Below are positions 32,502 through 40,750 of a stretch of DNA of 64,000 bases, in pieces (position 1 is the first letter of the stretch; each line of letters starts with the position of its first letter). The stretch covers positions 1 to 64,000 of the forward strand of contig CP130629.1 in NCBI GenBank assembly GCA_030644725.1, given 5' to 3'. A program made the position numbers and the translations under genes. The notes below the pieces were generated by a model, which was not told the origin of the DNA, searched no databases, and worked only from the letters and a program-made list of their open reading frames with translations. This stretch comes from Candidatus Electrothrix communis. GTDB taxonomy: Bacteria > Desulfobacterota > Desulfobulbia > Desulfobulbales > Desulfobulbaceae.

Positions 32502-32861
32502 TTATTCTATATTTTTTATCGTCTTCAATAATTCATCAATTGAAACCGCTTTTTTCATTTTTACCAATACAATAATCAACCATATAAGGCTTGCCATACC
32601 AGTAAAGATAAATAACGCATTCCATGTATCAGCAGGAATTCCAAACCTATCTTTAAAATTAGCGGTGCATTGCAATATAGCTATTGTTAACAATACAGAA
32701 AAAGGGGAAACCCATTCTTTGCGCGAAGAAATATCCTGAACATAATCCTTCAAAATCAAGCTTAATTTATCTTCAGTTATTTCTATTACTTCTTGATCTA
32801 CATTACTGTGAACTTGAGTAACTGTCAGAGTGTTATACTTTTGTACGGGAGAATCAGACAT
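32502..32861 (-). CDS. Small membrane protein of unknown function
   Basis: 119 aa from ATG at 32861, chosen because GGAGGA lies five bases upstream; a start 15 bases earlier lacks a site. Two membrane helices at about 55-72 and 85-105, N-terminal soluble part with acidic residues. I do not recognise a family. It overlaps the stop of the preceding gene by 8 bp, so the two are translated together. AT-rich compared with the flanks, like the rest of this patch, which suggests acquisition. Confidence 0.7.
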   Translation of the reverse strand: MSDSPVQKYNTLTVTQVHSNVDQEVIEITEDKLSLILKDYVQDISSRKEWVSPFSVLLTIAILQCTANFKDRFGIPADTWNALFIFTGMASLIWLIIVLVKMKKAVSIDELLKTIKNIE

Positions 32862-33243
32862 CTTTATCCTCCGCAACCATTATTTGCATGTGAATCCGAT
32901 ACAATGTAGAAAGCTTTGCAATACTAACTAACAATGAAATTCGATTACCATTATTATCTCTACCGACTTCTACTGGTTTGTCAAAAGAATGACCTGATCT
33001 ATTTGACCAATTTACAAAATTAATAACCCATAAACCATCTTCTTCTTTTGCATCCATGTATGGACCTATCTTTTCCTTAACTTTGTTCTTTTCTCCTATT
33101 GTCACGCTTACTTCTGAAAATCTTACCCTGATACGCCAAAGATCTTTTTCACTAGGGATCTTTACCTTCAAGTCAATATATTCACCTATCGGACATAGTA
33201 ATGTTTCAAGAAAAATAACTTGTCTATTTCCAATAGAAATCAA
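32854..33243 (-). CDS. Conserved-looking protein of unknown function
   Basis: 129 aa, no signal peptide or membrane helix, predicted beta-rich ('LWRIRVRFSEVSVTIGEKN', 'DGLWVINFVNWSN'). No family recognised. First gene of a two-gene unit with the membrane protein above. It lies in the AT-rich patch beside the CI-like regulator and may belong to the same small mobile or defence module. Confidence 0.65.
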   Translation of the reverse strand: MISIGNRQVIFLETLLCPIGEYIDLKVKIPSEKDLWRIRVRFSEVSVTIGEKNKVKEKIGPYMDAKEEDGLWVINFVNWSNRSGHSFDKPVEVGRDNNGNRISLLVSIAKLSTLYRIHMQIMVAEDKDV

Positions 33244-33956
33244 TGCGCTACCCCCTTACGTAAAAAATAATACTGATAATACACGGTAAATAAAAATTTT
33301 AGACTACTATAACAAAAAAACATAACAAGCAAAAAAGGAAAAGCAAATAACCAACTTTATTTTTTTGAAAAAAACAAGCATCCCGGTATCATAAAGCAAA
33401 ATTAAACCGCGCATTGATGAGGGTTACAGGTCGGGATCGCGGGTTCGAATACCAAACTCATCGGACTTCATTACGGGCTTTCCCGAAAGAAAAGAAAGAT
33501 AAATTAGCGTTGTTTCTTCTTGAAATTTCCCGCAACATAAGCTAGTTGTTCAGAGTCCTGATCAGTTGATAGAAAAATTTGCCACACGCCGCAGGATTTT
33601 TCCGGGAACAGGTCGCAGACCCTGTTTCGGGCGGAACATGGGGCATAGGCGATTTACAATAGGGTCTTGCATGTATTACTCGATGATCCAGTTTTTAATT
33701 GTTTACTTTTAATGATTTGAACTTTCAGGGTATTTCTATATTCCACATTTGACGTTCTTTTGGGCACTCACATAGCCAGAACGTGTCAGAAAAACTTAAC
33801 ATGCTTATTTTACTAAGTTTTCCATGATGACCCTTGCCGGGTAATTTCTTTTAAATTCAGTCAAGCATAAAAAACTGGCTCATCGAGTATTACAGTACCG
33901 CATTGGAAGAACGAAAAGGGTGCGGGTGATCTGAGGAAAATGTTTTACGGGGGAAA
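33244..33956. other. 713-bp gap, possible tRNA-like remnant
   Basis: No supported gene. At 33441-33451 the text GGGTTCGAATA is a T-loop-like sequence, and TGATGAG (33415) with CTCATCG (33457) could pair as an acceptor-like stem, but the stretch is too short for a tRNA. A further hairpin (CCGGGAACAGG...CCTGTTTCGG, about 33602-33632) is present. The tRNA-like remnant could mark an old integration site; this is speculative. Confidence 0.3.
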
Positions 33957-34841
33957 ATGAATATTCTTATTTCCGGAGCATCCGGTTTAATCGGCACTGA
34001 GGTCGCTCGTTCGTTGGCAGAGCAAGGGTATAGAGTTCTTGCTCTGAACCGGAATGCCGACCATACTCCGTCTTGGGACATTGGTCGAAAAATTGTTCAG
34101 CTAGGTGAGGATGATAGGATTGATGTGGTTATCCATCTTGCTGGTGAAAATGTGGCCCAAGGCCGCTGGACAGCAGAGAAAAAGGAGCGGATTCTCCAGA
34201 GCAGGGTCGAGGGGACACAGCTTCTTGCCGAGTTTTTTGCAGCAGCTGCGTATAAACCTCGCCTCATGATTTCAGCCTCTGCCATAGGGTTCTACGGCGA
34301 GCGGGGCAATGAGGAGTTGGATGAAGGCAGTAAGAAGGGCACAGGGTTTCTTGCTGATGTGAGCAAGGCCTGGGAAGAAGCAACTCAACCCGCAGCAGAA
34401 GCCGGTATCCGAGTCGTGAATACGCGCTTTGGCATGGTGCTCAGCCCGGACGGAGGGGCCTTAGCCAAGATGCTCTTTCCTTTCAGGATGGGGCTCGGCG
34501 GGCCTGTTGGTAACGGGAGCCAGTACATGAGCTGGGTCAGTCTTCATGACGTGGCTCCGGCCATCACCCATATTATTGAGCAGGAAGATCTGCACGGGCC
34601 GGTGAATATCGTTGCTCCCCATCCTGTAACAAATCAGCAATTCACCCAGGAGTTGGGCAAGGTGTTACGACGCCCGGCATTTTTTCCTGTCCCGAAATTC
34701 TTTCTGTCGCTTTTCTTGGGGGAAATGGCGAGAGAACTGTTGTTTGCCAGTACACGGGTCTATCCTCGTAAGCTCCAGGAGTCAGGGTATGTCTTTGCAA
34801 GGCCTGATCTTGCCTCGGCCTTGCAAAGTCTGCTGCGGTAA
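33957..34841 (+). CDS. TIGR01777 family NAD(P)-binding epimerase-like protein
   Basis: 294 aa. Glycine-rich nucleotide loop 'ISGASGLIGTE' at residues 5-15, 'IHLAGENVAQGRW' and 'SASAIGFYGERGNE' (SDR-type Ser/Tyr region), and the C-terminal domain of the YfcH/SulA-like group ('RVYPRKLQESGYVF'). The family is widespread but its substrate is unsettled. GGGGGAAA precedes the ATG. Single gene. Confidence 0.9.
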   Translation: MNILISGASGLIGTEVARSLAEQGYRVLALNRNADHTPSWDIGRKIVQLGEDDRIDVVIHLAGENVAQGRWTAEKKERILQSRVEGTQLLAEFFAAAAYKPRLMISASAIGFYGERGNEELDEGSKKGTGFLADVSKAWEEATQPAAEAGIRVVNTRFGMVLSPDGGALAKMLFPFRMGLGGPVGNGSQYMSWVSLHDVAPAITHIIEQEDLHGPVNIVAPHPVTNQQFTQELGKVLRRPAFFPVPKFFLSLFLGEMARELLFASTRVYPRKLQESGYVFARPDLASALQSLLR

Positions 34842-34865
34842 TTTTCACCACAGCGACAGCGAGGA

Positions 34866-35537
34866 TTAGTCGAGCGCAATCCCAGGTCCATCGTCAGCAA
34901 AAGCCGGACGTTGCTCAGGGGTGTACACTATCCTTCCTTTTTGCTGCAAGAGTTCTTCAAAGCGGATAAGGTCTTGATCTGTTGTCAGCTCTTCCACGTC
35001 AAGCTGGGCAAATCGGCATTCGCAGTGGATCAGCTGGCCGCCGCACCAAGGACAGACTTCTACTGGGCAGCCAAGTTCATGCTCTTCACCGGTGGCTGCG
35101 TGACAGGCTGGGCAGGTGTCGGAATCGACCTGGACAGGCTCATAAACGAGAAAATTTTCGATTTTTTTGACCTGCTCGGAGAATTCTTCGGCAGAGGAAA
35201 AATCGAAGAAGTGGAGCAGCTCTTTATCTAGATAGCCTTCCCCTATGCTGCCGTGAAATTCAATGCCTTCGCTGGAAATCAAATACAGGTACGCATCAAG
35301 GGAAGTCACCGCAGCGAGGAGAAAGATTCCAGCTTTTCTCCCGACGAGACGCAACTCTTTAATCCAGTCGTCCTGGCCCTCCGGCAAACAGCGGTAAAAT
35401 TCATCAAAAACCTCCAGGGCCAGGCGGTCTTCACGGAAGATAACCAACAGGTCATGGGCCTGTGCTTTTTGGTCATCAGGGACGGCGTATTGCATCAGGT
35501 CTCGGATACGTCTTCGTTTCTCTTGTAGCTCATCCAT
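34866..35537 (-). CDS. Unknown protein with two Cys-pair zinc-ribbon-like motifs
   Basis: 223 aa. Residues 1-140 are mixed alpha/beta without a known signature. At about 141-172 'CPACHAATGEEHELGCPVEVCPWCGGQLIHC' contains CxxC pairs typical of a zinc ribbon. The last 50 residues are acidic. The Cys/His arrangement suggests a zinc-binding module on a cytosolic protein. The gene converges with the TIGR01777 gene (24 bp apart). No family name assigned. Confidence 0.7.
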   Translation of the reverse strand: MDELQEKRRRIRDLMQYAVPDDQKAQAHDLLVIFREDRLALEVFDEFYRCLPEGQDDWIKELRLVGRKAGIFLLAAVTSLDAYLYLISSEGIEFHGSIGEGYLDKELLHFFDFSSAEEFSEQVKKIENFLVYEPVQVDSDTCPACHAATGEEHELGCPVEVCPWCGGQLIHCECRFAQLDVEELTTDQDLIRFEELLQQKGRIVYTPEQRPAFADDGPGIALD

Positions 35538-36096
35538 ATTGTTTATGTTAGCTTATTCCGGTTATCTTATTGAAATGTATTGATCTGGATTTCGGAGATC
35601 GCTATACGCCTTGATTCTTTTAAAGAAGTGATGTAAAAATAATGCCGCGCGGCGCACCTAACAGGTGATAGGGCGGACAGGTTTCCTTGAGACATCTTGC
35701 TGTAACACGGCGCGTATTGCTGTGACATGGCTTGTCGACTTGGAAAAATCTTTGTTCATCAGGAGGGAAATCTTCACATCTCCCTGTAAGATTGCATGCA
35801 GGCCTTTCAATGTTACCTGTTCAATTTGTTCCATTGAATAGTTTCTTTTTTGTCGCCGCCCGGGTTGCCTCCCCCACTCGTTGATTATTCCGGGATTATT
35901 CCGGATGTAAGTGATCGGGATCTCGAATTATATCATGCCTCATGTCAGTCTACTCTCGGGCTTGACAGGATTGTAACCGAACAGGGGGAAACACGCATTA
36001 TGTTTTCAATCTCCGACTGTGAATTGCATCCGCTGTTGTTGAGGTTGCACAACAAACGGTGCATACAAGGTAAACTACAACATAGAGGTATTTATT
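35538..36096. other. Intergenic region upstream of gltA
   Basis: 559 bp between divergent genes. A short open frame (35850-36104) overlaps the gltA start but has no ribosome site or recognisable protein, so it is treated as leader. No riboswitch fold or clear promoter found. AGAGGT before the gltA ATG is the ribosome site. Confidence 0.4.
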
Positions 36097-37395
36097 ATGA
36101 GTAAAGAAAAGAGCGCACCTGACGCTACCCTTACTATTGAGGGAAAATCATACTCTCTGCCCATTGTCTGTGGGACAGAAAACGACAGGGCTATAGATAT
36201 CGGGAGCCTGTTGCAGCAGACCGGATACACGACTCTTGATCCGGGGTATAAAAACACCGCTTCCTGCACCAGTGATATTACTTTCTTGGACGGTAAAGAG
36301 GGCATTCTGTCGTATCGAGGCTACGCTATCGAAGAACTCGCTGAAAAATGTGTTTTTATAGAGGTTGCTTACCTCTTGGTGCATGGCCATTTGCCGAATC
36401 CGACGGAATACGAACATTTCAGGGGGTTGCTCAATCAGTTTTCTTTGATCCATGAAGATATGATTCATTTCTTTGATCATTTTCCCCCGAATTCCCCGCC
36501 CATGACCATGCTGTCAGTGATGGTCAACAGTCTGAGCACCTACTATCCGGAAATGAGCGATGATCCGCTCAAGAGACTTGATTTGACCGCCGCCCGGCTG
36601 ATTTCTAAAATTCGGACTATTGCCGCCTTTTCTTATAAAAAAAGTATGGGGCATCCTTTGGTCTATCCCAGCCCGGACCGGAGCTATTGCGCCAATTTTT
36701 TGAGCATGATGTTCGATAAACCGGTGCAGCCTTACATGGTGCATCCTGAAGCGGTGGCTGCCCTGAATAAGCTGCTTATTCTCCATGCCGATCATGAGCA
36801 GAACTGTTCAACCTCAACCGTTCGCTTAGTGGGAAGCGCCGGTGTTAATCTGTACGCTTCCATCTCCGCCGGTATCAACGCCCTCTGGGGACCGTTGCAT
36901 GGCGGTGCCAATGAGGCGGTGGTGACCATGCTGGAAACCATTCATAGCGACGGCGATAATTTTAAAAAGTACATTGATAAGGCTAAGGATAAATCCGATC
37001 CGTTTAAGCTGTCCGGTTTTGGGCATCGGGTCTATAAGACCTTTGATCCGCGCGGTAAAATTATCAAAGAGGCCTGTGACGATCTCTTAGAGGTACTCAA
37101 CGTCTCTGATCCGCTGCTTGATATTGCCCGGCGACTGGAAGAGATTGCTTTGAATGATCAATATTTTGTTGAGCGAAATCTTTTCCCGAATGTTGATTTT
37201 TACTCCGGCATTATTTATCGGGCTCTGGGCATCCCCACCAATATGTTTACGGTTATGTTTGCCTTGGGGCGTCTTCCAGGCTGGATTGCCCAGTGGAAGG
37301 AGCAGCAGGAGGATCCGAACGGAAAAATAGGCCGTCCGCGTCAGGTATACATCGGAGAGCCTTCGCGCCCCTTTGTCCCTATGTCGAAACGGTAA
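36097..37395 (+). CDS. gltA: Citrate synthase
   Basis: 432 aa, full length for type II citrate synthase. Catalytic residues are in place: His268 in 'GPLHGGANE', His310 in 'SGFGHRVYK' and Asp367 in 'PNVDFYSG'. The C-terminus has 'RPRQVYIGEPSRPFVP'. It condenses acetyl-CoA and oxaloacetate into citrate at the entry to the TCA cycle. The N-terminal 40 residues with 'LEGKSYSLP'-type sequence are as in Gram-negative hexameric forms. Single gene followed by a strong terminator shared with tRNA-Cys. Confidence 0.96.
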   Translation: MSKEKSAPDATLTIEGKSYSLPIVCGTENDRAIDIGSLLQQTGYTTLDPGYKNTASCTSDITFLDGKEGILSYRGYAIEELAEKCVFIEVAYLLVHGHLPNPTEYEHFRGLLNQFSLIHEDMIHFFDHFPPNSPPMTMLSVMVNSLSTYYPEMSDDPLKRLDLTAARLISKIRTIAAFSYKKSMGHPLVYPSPDRSYCANFLSMMFDKPVQPYMVHPEAVAALNKLLILHADHEQNCSTSTVRLVGSAGVNLYASISAGINALWGPLHGGANEAVVTMLETIHSDGDNFKKYIDKAKDKSDPFKLSGFGHRVYKTFDPRGKIIKEACDDLLEVLNVSDPLLDIARRLEEIALNDQYFVERNLFPNVDFYSGIIYRALGIPTNMFTVMFALGRLPGWIAQWKEQQEDPNGKIGRPRQVYIGEPSRPFVPMSKR

Positions 37396-37409
37396 ATTGA
37401 GGAGGGAGC

Positions 37410-37444
37410 ATTGTACAATGAATAAATATTGTACAATGAATAAA
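37410..37444 (+). repeat. Two direct copies of a 17-bp unit downstream of gltA
   Basis: ATTGTACAATGAATAAA occurs at 37410-37426 and 37428-37444; each contains the palindrome ATTGTACAAT. No function known; could be slippage or a protein site. Confidence 0.8.
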
Positions 37445-37479
37445 AAAAGGCCGGAAAAGAATTTTTCTTTTCCGGCCTT
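37442..37479. terminator. Bidirectional terminator between gltA and tRNA-Cys
   Basis: AAGGCCGGAAAAG pairs with CTTTTCCGGCCTT around a short T-rich loop; an A run precedes the hairpin, which gives a T run when read from the tRNA side. Confidence 0.85.
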
Positions 37480-37491
37480 GAATTATTTTAT

Positions 37492-37566
<75 letters not shown>

Positions 37567-37739
37567 TCATGTGTAACGTGTAACGCGAATCTTTATACTA
37601 ATACTTGACGATTTTGACAAGAGAAAAGTTTTCTCTTTTGTTTTGTAGGACACATCATTATCACACAGTAGCGGCCTGAATATGTTTTTTTATCCGAAAG
37701 AACGAGAAGGTCGGGACTGGATTATCATCAGAAGAAAAA

Positions 37740-38480
37740 ATGGGAACCACACTTGAAGTATTGCTTCTGGATCAGGCAGAGCAGCTTGGGGAAATCCAGG
37801 AAAAAATAGGGTACATCTTTGAGAAGAAAGAATCGTTGCTCTTGTCCATCATTCACAGCTCTTTTGCTTTTGAGCGTCTGGAAAAAAGTCAGCATAATGA
37901 AACGTTGGAATTTCTTGGGGATGCCGTGCTGGACCTGACCATAGGACATATGCTCTTTACCCGTTTTCCAAAAAAACGTGAAGGGCAGCTGACCCGAATA
38001 CGATCAGCCCTTGTCAATGAGGCCGGACTGGCAACCGTCGCACGAAATCTGGACCTGGGGAAATATCTTCTCCTCGGTCGGGGAGAGGACAGCTCCGGGG
38101 GACGGGAAAAATCCTCGATTCTTTCCTGTGCCTATGAGGCCTTGGTCGGGGCGATGTTTATGGATGCCGGTTATGAAACGGTTTTGCAGCATGTGCAACA
38201 GACCTTTGCCCCCATGATTGAGCAGCAGGGAGAACAACTTATTCATGCTGATGCCAAGAGTCGGTTGCAGGAGCATCTTCAGGAATTGCATAATGAAGGG
38301 CCCCAGTATGTCCTTGACGAGGAAGAGGGACCGGCGCATGCACGAGTTTTTTTCGTGTCGGCTCGGTTTCGGGATCAGATCCTCGGCAGCGGCAAAGCGG
38401 GCAGCAAAAAAGAGGCGGAACAGCAGGCGGCCCGTGCCGCTCTGGCATTGCTGCCGGAAGGGCAGGAAGCACAGAAATAA
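37740..38480 (+). CDS. rnc: Ribonuclease III
   Basis: 246 aa. The RNase III signature 'HNETLEFLGDAVLDL' lies at about residues 51-66 with the metal-binding Glu/Asp, and the second acidic cluster 'AYEALVGAMFMDAGYE' near 130. A double-stranded RNA-binding domain covers about 170-240 ('GKAGSKKEAEQQAARAAL'). It processes rRNA precursors and structured mRNAs. Single gene ending in a terminator. Confidence 0.95.
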   Translation: MGTTLEVLLLDQAEQLGEIQEKIGYIFEKKESLLLSIIHSSFAFERLEKSQHNETLEFLGDAVLDLTIGHMLFTRFPKKREGQLTRIRSALVNEAGLATVARNLDLGKYLLLGRGEDSSGGREKSSILSCAYEALVGAMFMDAGYETVLQHVQQTFAPMIEQQGEQLIHADAKSRLQEHLQELHNEGPQYVLDEEEGPAHARVFFVSARFRDQILGSGKAGSKKEAEQQAARAALALLPEGQEAQK

Positions 38481-38492
38481 TAAAAAAAATAT

Positions 38493-38522
38493 CCCCCCTC
38501 CTTGAAGAGGGGAGGTGTTTTT
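38493..38522 (+). terminator. Terminator after rnc
   Basis: CCCCTC pairs with GAGGGG around CTTGAA, followed by GGTGTTTTTA, 15-20 bases past the stop. Confidence 0.6.
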
Positions 38523-38563
38523 ATGAAGAAATAAATCGTTACCATCTATCGGAGTATACTGTT

Positions 38564-40567
38564 ATGAATTTCTTCGTGATGTTCTCTTGTACCATCTCGT
38601 TGTTGCTGTGGTGCGGAAATGTATTTGCCGGTAATAATATCGAGTTCCTGGGTAAAGAACTGATCCGGGACTTGAACCACGGTATTTATGAGGTGGTTAC
38701 TCCGAAACTTGAAGACGACAAGGTCGTCTATGCCCGAAAATTACCCTTTGAAAAATTGGACTATGTTGAAAGAGTTGAGAAGTATCATAGTATAGGGACG
38801 GCGTTTTTTATCAATGAAAAAGAGTTGATGACTGCTGAGCATGTCTTTAATCTTATTTATTTTTCCCTGCGCAAGGATTTTTTTATTCGTGATATGGAGG
38901 GAAAGGTTTATCCGGTCAATAAGGTTTATAAATGCTCCAATCGTCGGGACATGATGGTCTTTGATCTGAAAAAATATCCAGAGAAAATAACCACACTGAC
39001 CTTTAACCGGAAGGTCGAGATAGGTGACACGGTTTTTTCTGCGGGTAATGCCTTGGGCGAGGGGATATCTTATCGGGCTGGCCAGGTGGCCTCCTTCACT
39101 CCGGAGCGGGCCTATGGTGATTGGGATAATATTCGTTTTTCCTCCCCAGCATCTCCGGGAAACAGCGGCGGCCCCTTGCTCAATACCGAAGGCGAGGTGG
39201 TTGGTCTTATTGTTCGAAAAACGCAGAGTGAAAATTATAATATTGCTGTCCCGATCAGCGAGGCAGATAAGTTGGGTGATCAGGCGGAATTTCAGGCCCG
39301 TAATGTCACTGTCGTTATAGAAGGTACCTCAGAATCATTTATCAAAGATTGGGCATATCAGGTACCTCTGCCTGCGACCCTGGAAGAATTGAGGCATGAG
39401 TCGCAGGATTCGCTAGGGGCTTTTTATCAGGGATTGAAAAAAGAATTGATTGAGAAGGTGAAGGATAAAGGTTTTCCTCGTGGCGAACGATTTCGTTTTT
39501 ACTTAAGAGACCAGCCGATTGTCCATGGATTTTCGGCCATCATACCGGATAGCAATTTTCGGAAATGGACGGCGCGATCTCAGCATCTGGAGAAAGAGCC
39601 TCTGGCAGCAGAGCAGAGTGTCTATCATGGTCAGTCGGAAAATTTCGATATGCAGGCCATTATTGAAAAACCCGAGGATGTTGATCTGAAAACCTTCTTG
39701 GATTCCCCGAAAATGATTTTGGATACCTTGTTTTCTGCGGTGCCCTATTTTCGGTATGTCGGAACAGATAAGGTGGCCGTGATCAGCTTAGGTGAGCCGG
39801 AGAGCAGGGAAATCTGGCAGGACAATCTGGGCCGTACATGGCGTTCTGCTCTTTGGTATATCCCGTTTTCGGATTATTTTCTCTATGCTCATTGTCTTCC
39901 TTACCCGAACGGGGCGATTTGTAATGTTCAGGACGAATCGGCAGATATGCTTGGATTGGATTATTTCGCCAGCGTCCAAGAGGGCTGTGATGAATTGGTT
40001 GTCGGCTATGAGGGGAGTCTTGACGACTGGGAGGAGTACCTAGCTCTTGGAGAAAAGTATCTGCCGGCCTTTTTGCAGCGGGCTGAAATTGCCCACAAGG
40101 AGGGTCGAACGAAGATTCGCTTGAAAGATTTTCAGGTCGATTTGAAGAATCCTGTAATCACCGGTGATTCAAGTCTGCGTCTGCATCTTGGCTATGCCAA
40201 TGATCAGCTCCTTGCTGAGGAGCTAGTTATGTTTGGGTTATTTCCAGAGAAGGGGCGTCCAGCCTATTATGCGATTCGACCGTATTATGAGCCGAGCCTG
40301 TTCAGCTCTGATGCCTATATTGGAACATGGAAAGAGAGTGTTGCTGGAACCGGTGATTTCTCCGGGAAAAAACTTGCCAGAGGAAATAATATTGTTATCC
40401 AGAAAACCGCTTTGCAAACAGAAAAAATAATTATTGATCCACATGATCAGAAAATGAAAAAGATTTTTACTGTCGGCTGTACCTATAAGGCCTCTACAGC
40501 AGAAGATGAGGATGTGGAGCAGGATTGTGAGCGTTTTTTTCAGAGTGTCGACTTTGTCGACAGATAA
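38564..40567 (+). CDS. Secreted trypsin-like serine protease with a large unknown C-terminal region (copy 1)
   Basis: 667 aa with a signal peptide (about 1-22). The trypsin-like domain (about 70-250) has the triad His93 ('TAEHVF'), Asp129 ('NRRDMMVFDL') and Ser201 ('SPGNSGGPLL'), so activity is expected. The remaining 400 residues have no family I recognise; they contain many aromatic and acidic residues and end with 'DEDVEQDCERFFQSVDFVD'. No PDZ domain is apparent, unlike DegP. It probably acts in the periplasm or at the surface. A paralogue follows directly, so this is a recent tandem duplication. Confidence 0.85.
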   Translation: MNFFVMFSCTISLLLWCGNVFAGNNIEFLGKELIRDLNHGIYEVVTPKLEDDKVVYARKLPFEKLDYVERVEKYHSIGTAFFINEKELMTAEHVFNLIYFSLRKDFFIRDMEGKVYPVNKVYKCSNRRDMMVFDLKKYPEKITTLTFNRKVEIGDTVFSAGNALGEGISYRAGQVASFTPERAYGDWDNIRFSSPASPGNSGGPLLNTEGEVVGLIVRKTQSENYNIAVPISEADKLGDQAEFQARNVTVVIEGTSESFIKDWAYQVPLPATLEELRHESQDSLGAFYQGLKKELIEKVKDKGFPRGERFRFYLRDQPIVHGFSAIIPDSNFRKWTARSQHLEKEPLAAEQSVYHGQSENFDMQAIIEKPEDVDLKTFLDSPKMILDTLFSAVPYFRYVGTDKVAVISLGEPESREIWQDNLGRTWRSALWYIPFSDYFLYAHCLPYPNGAICNVQDESADMLGLDYFASVQEGCDELVVGYEGSLDDWEEYLALGEKYLPAFLQRAEIAHKEGRTKIRLKDFQVDLKNPVITGDSSLRLHLGYANDQLLAEELVMFGLFPEKGRPAYYAIRPYYEPSLFSSDAYIGTWKESVAGTGDFSGKKLARGNNIVIQKTALQTEKIIIDPHDQKMKKIFTVGCTYKASTAEDEDVEQDCERFFQSVDFVDR

Positions 40568-40750
40568 GGTGTGTAGAGTGGGCTTCGCCCACCGATTTAA
40601 AATTGGGTCAAGAAGTGTCAGTTGGCAAATGAAGGATGCCGTTATTCCTAAATTTATTTTTCATGAGGGTGCCGGTTCCAGGCTCCAGCCGTTAAAATCT
40701 TTTAGAAGAGCAAGTCGCCAAGGCTTGTCGAGGGATTACGAGGCATTATT

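Noticed and set aside
33415-33463. Functional tRNA gene
   Set aside because: Only a T-loop-like string and a possible acceptor pair fit; the stretch is about 49 nt and has no anticodon arm.
35850-36104. 84-codon frame overlapping the gltA start
   Set aside because: No ribosome site, no similarity, and it runs into the gltA ribosome site; more likely leader RNA.
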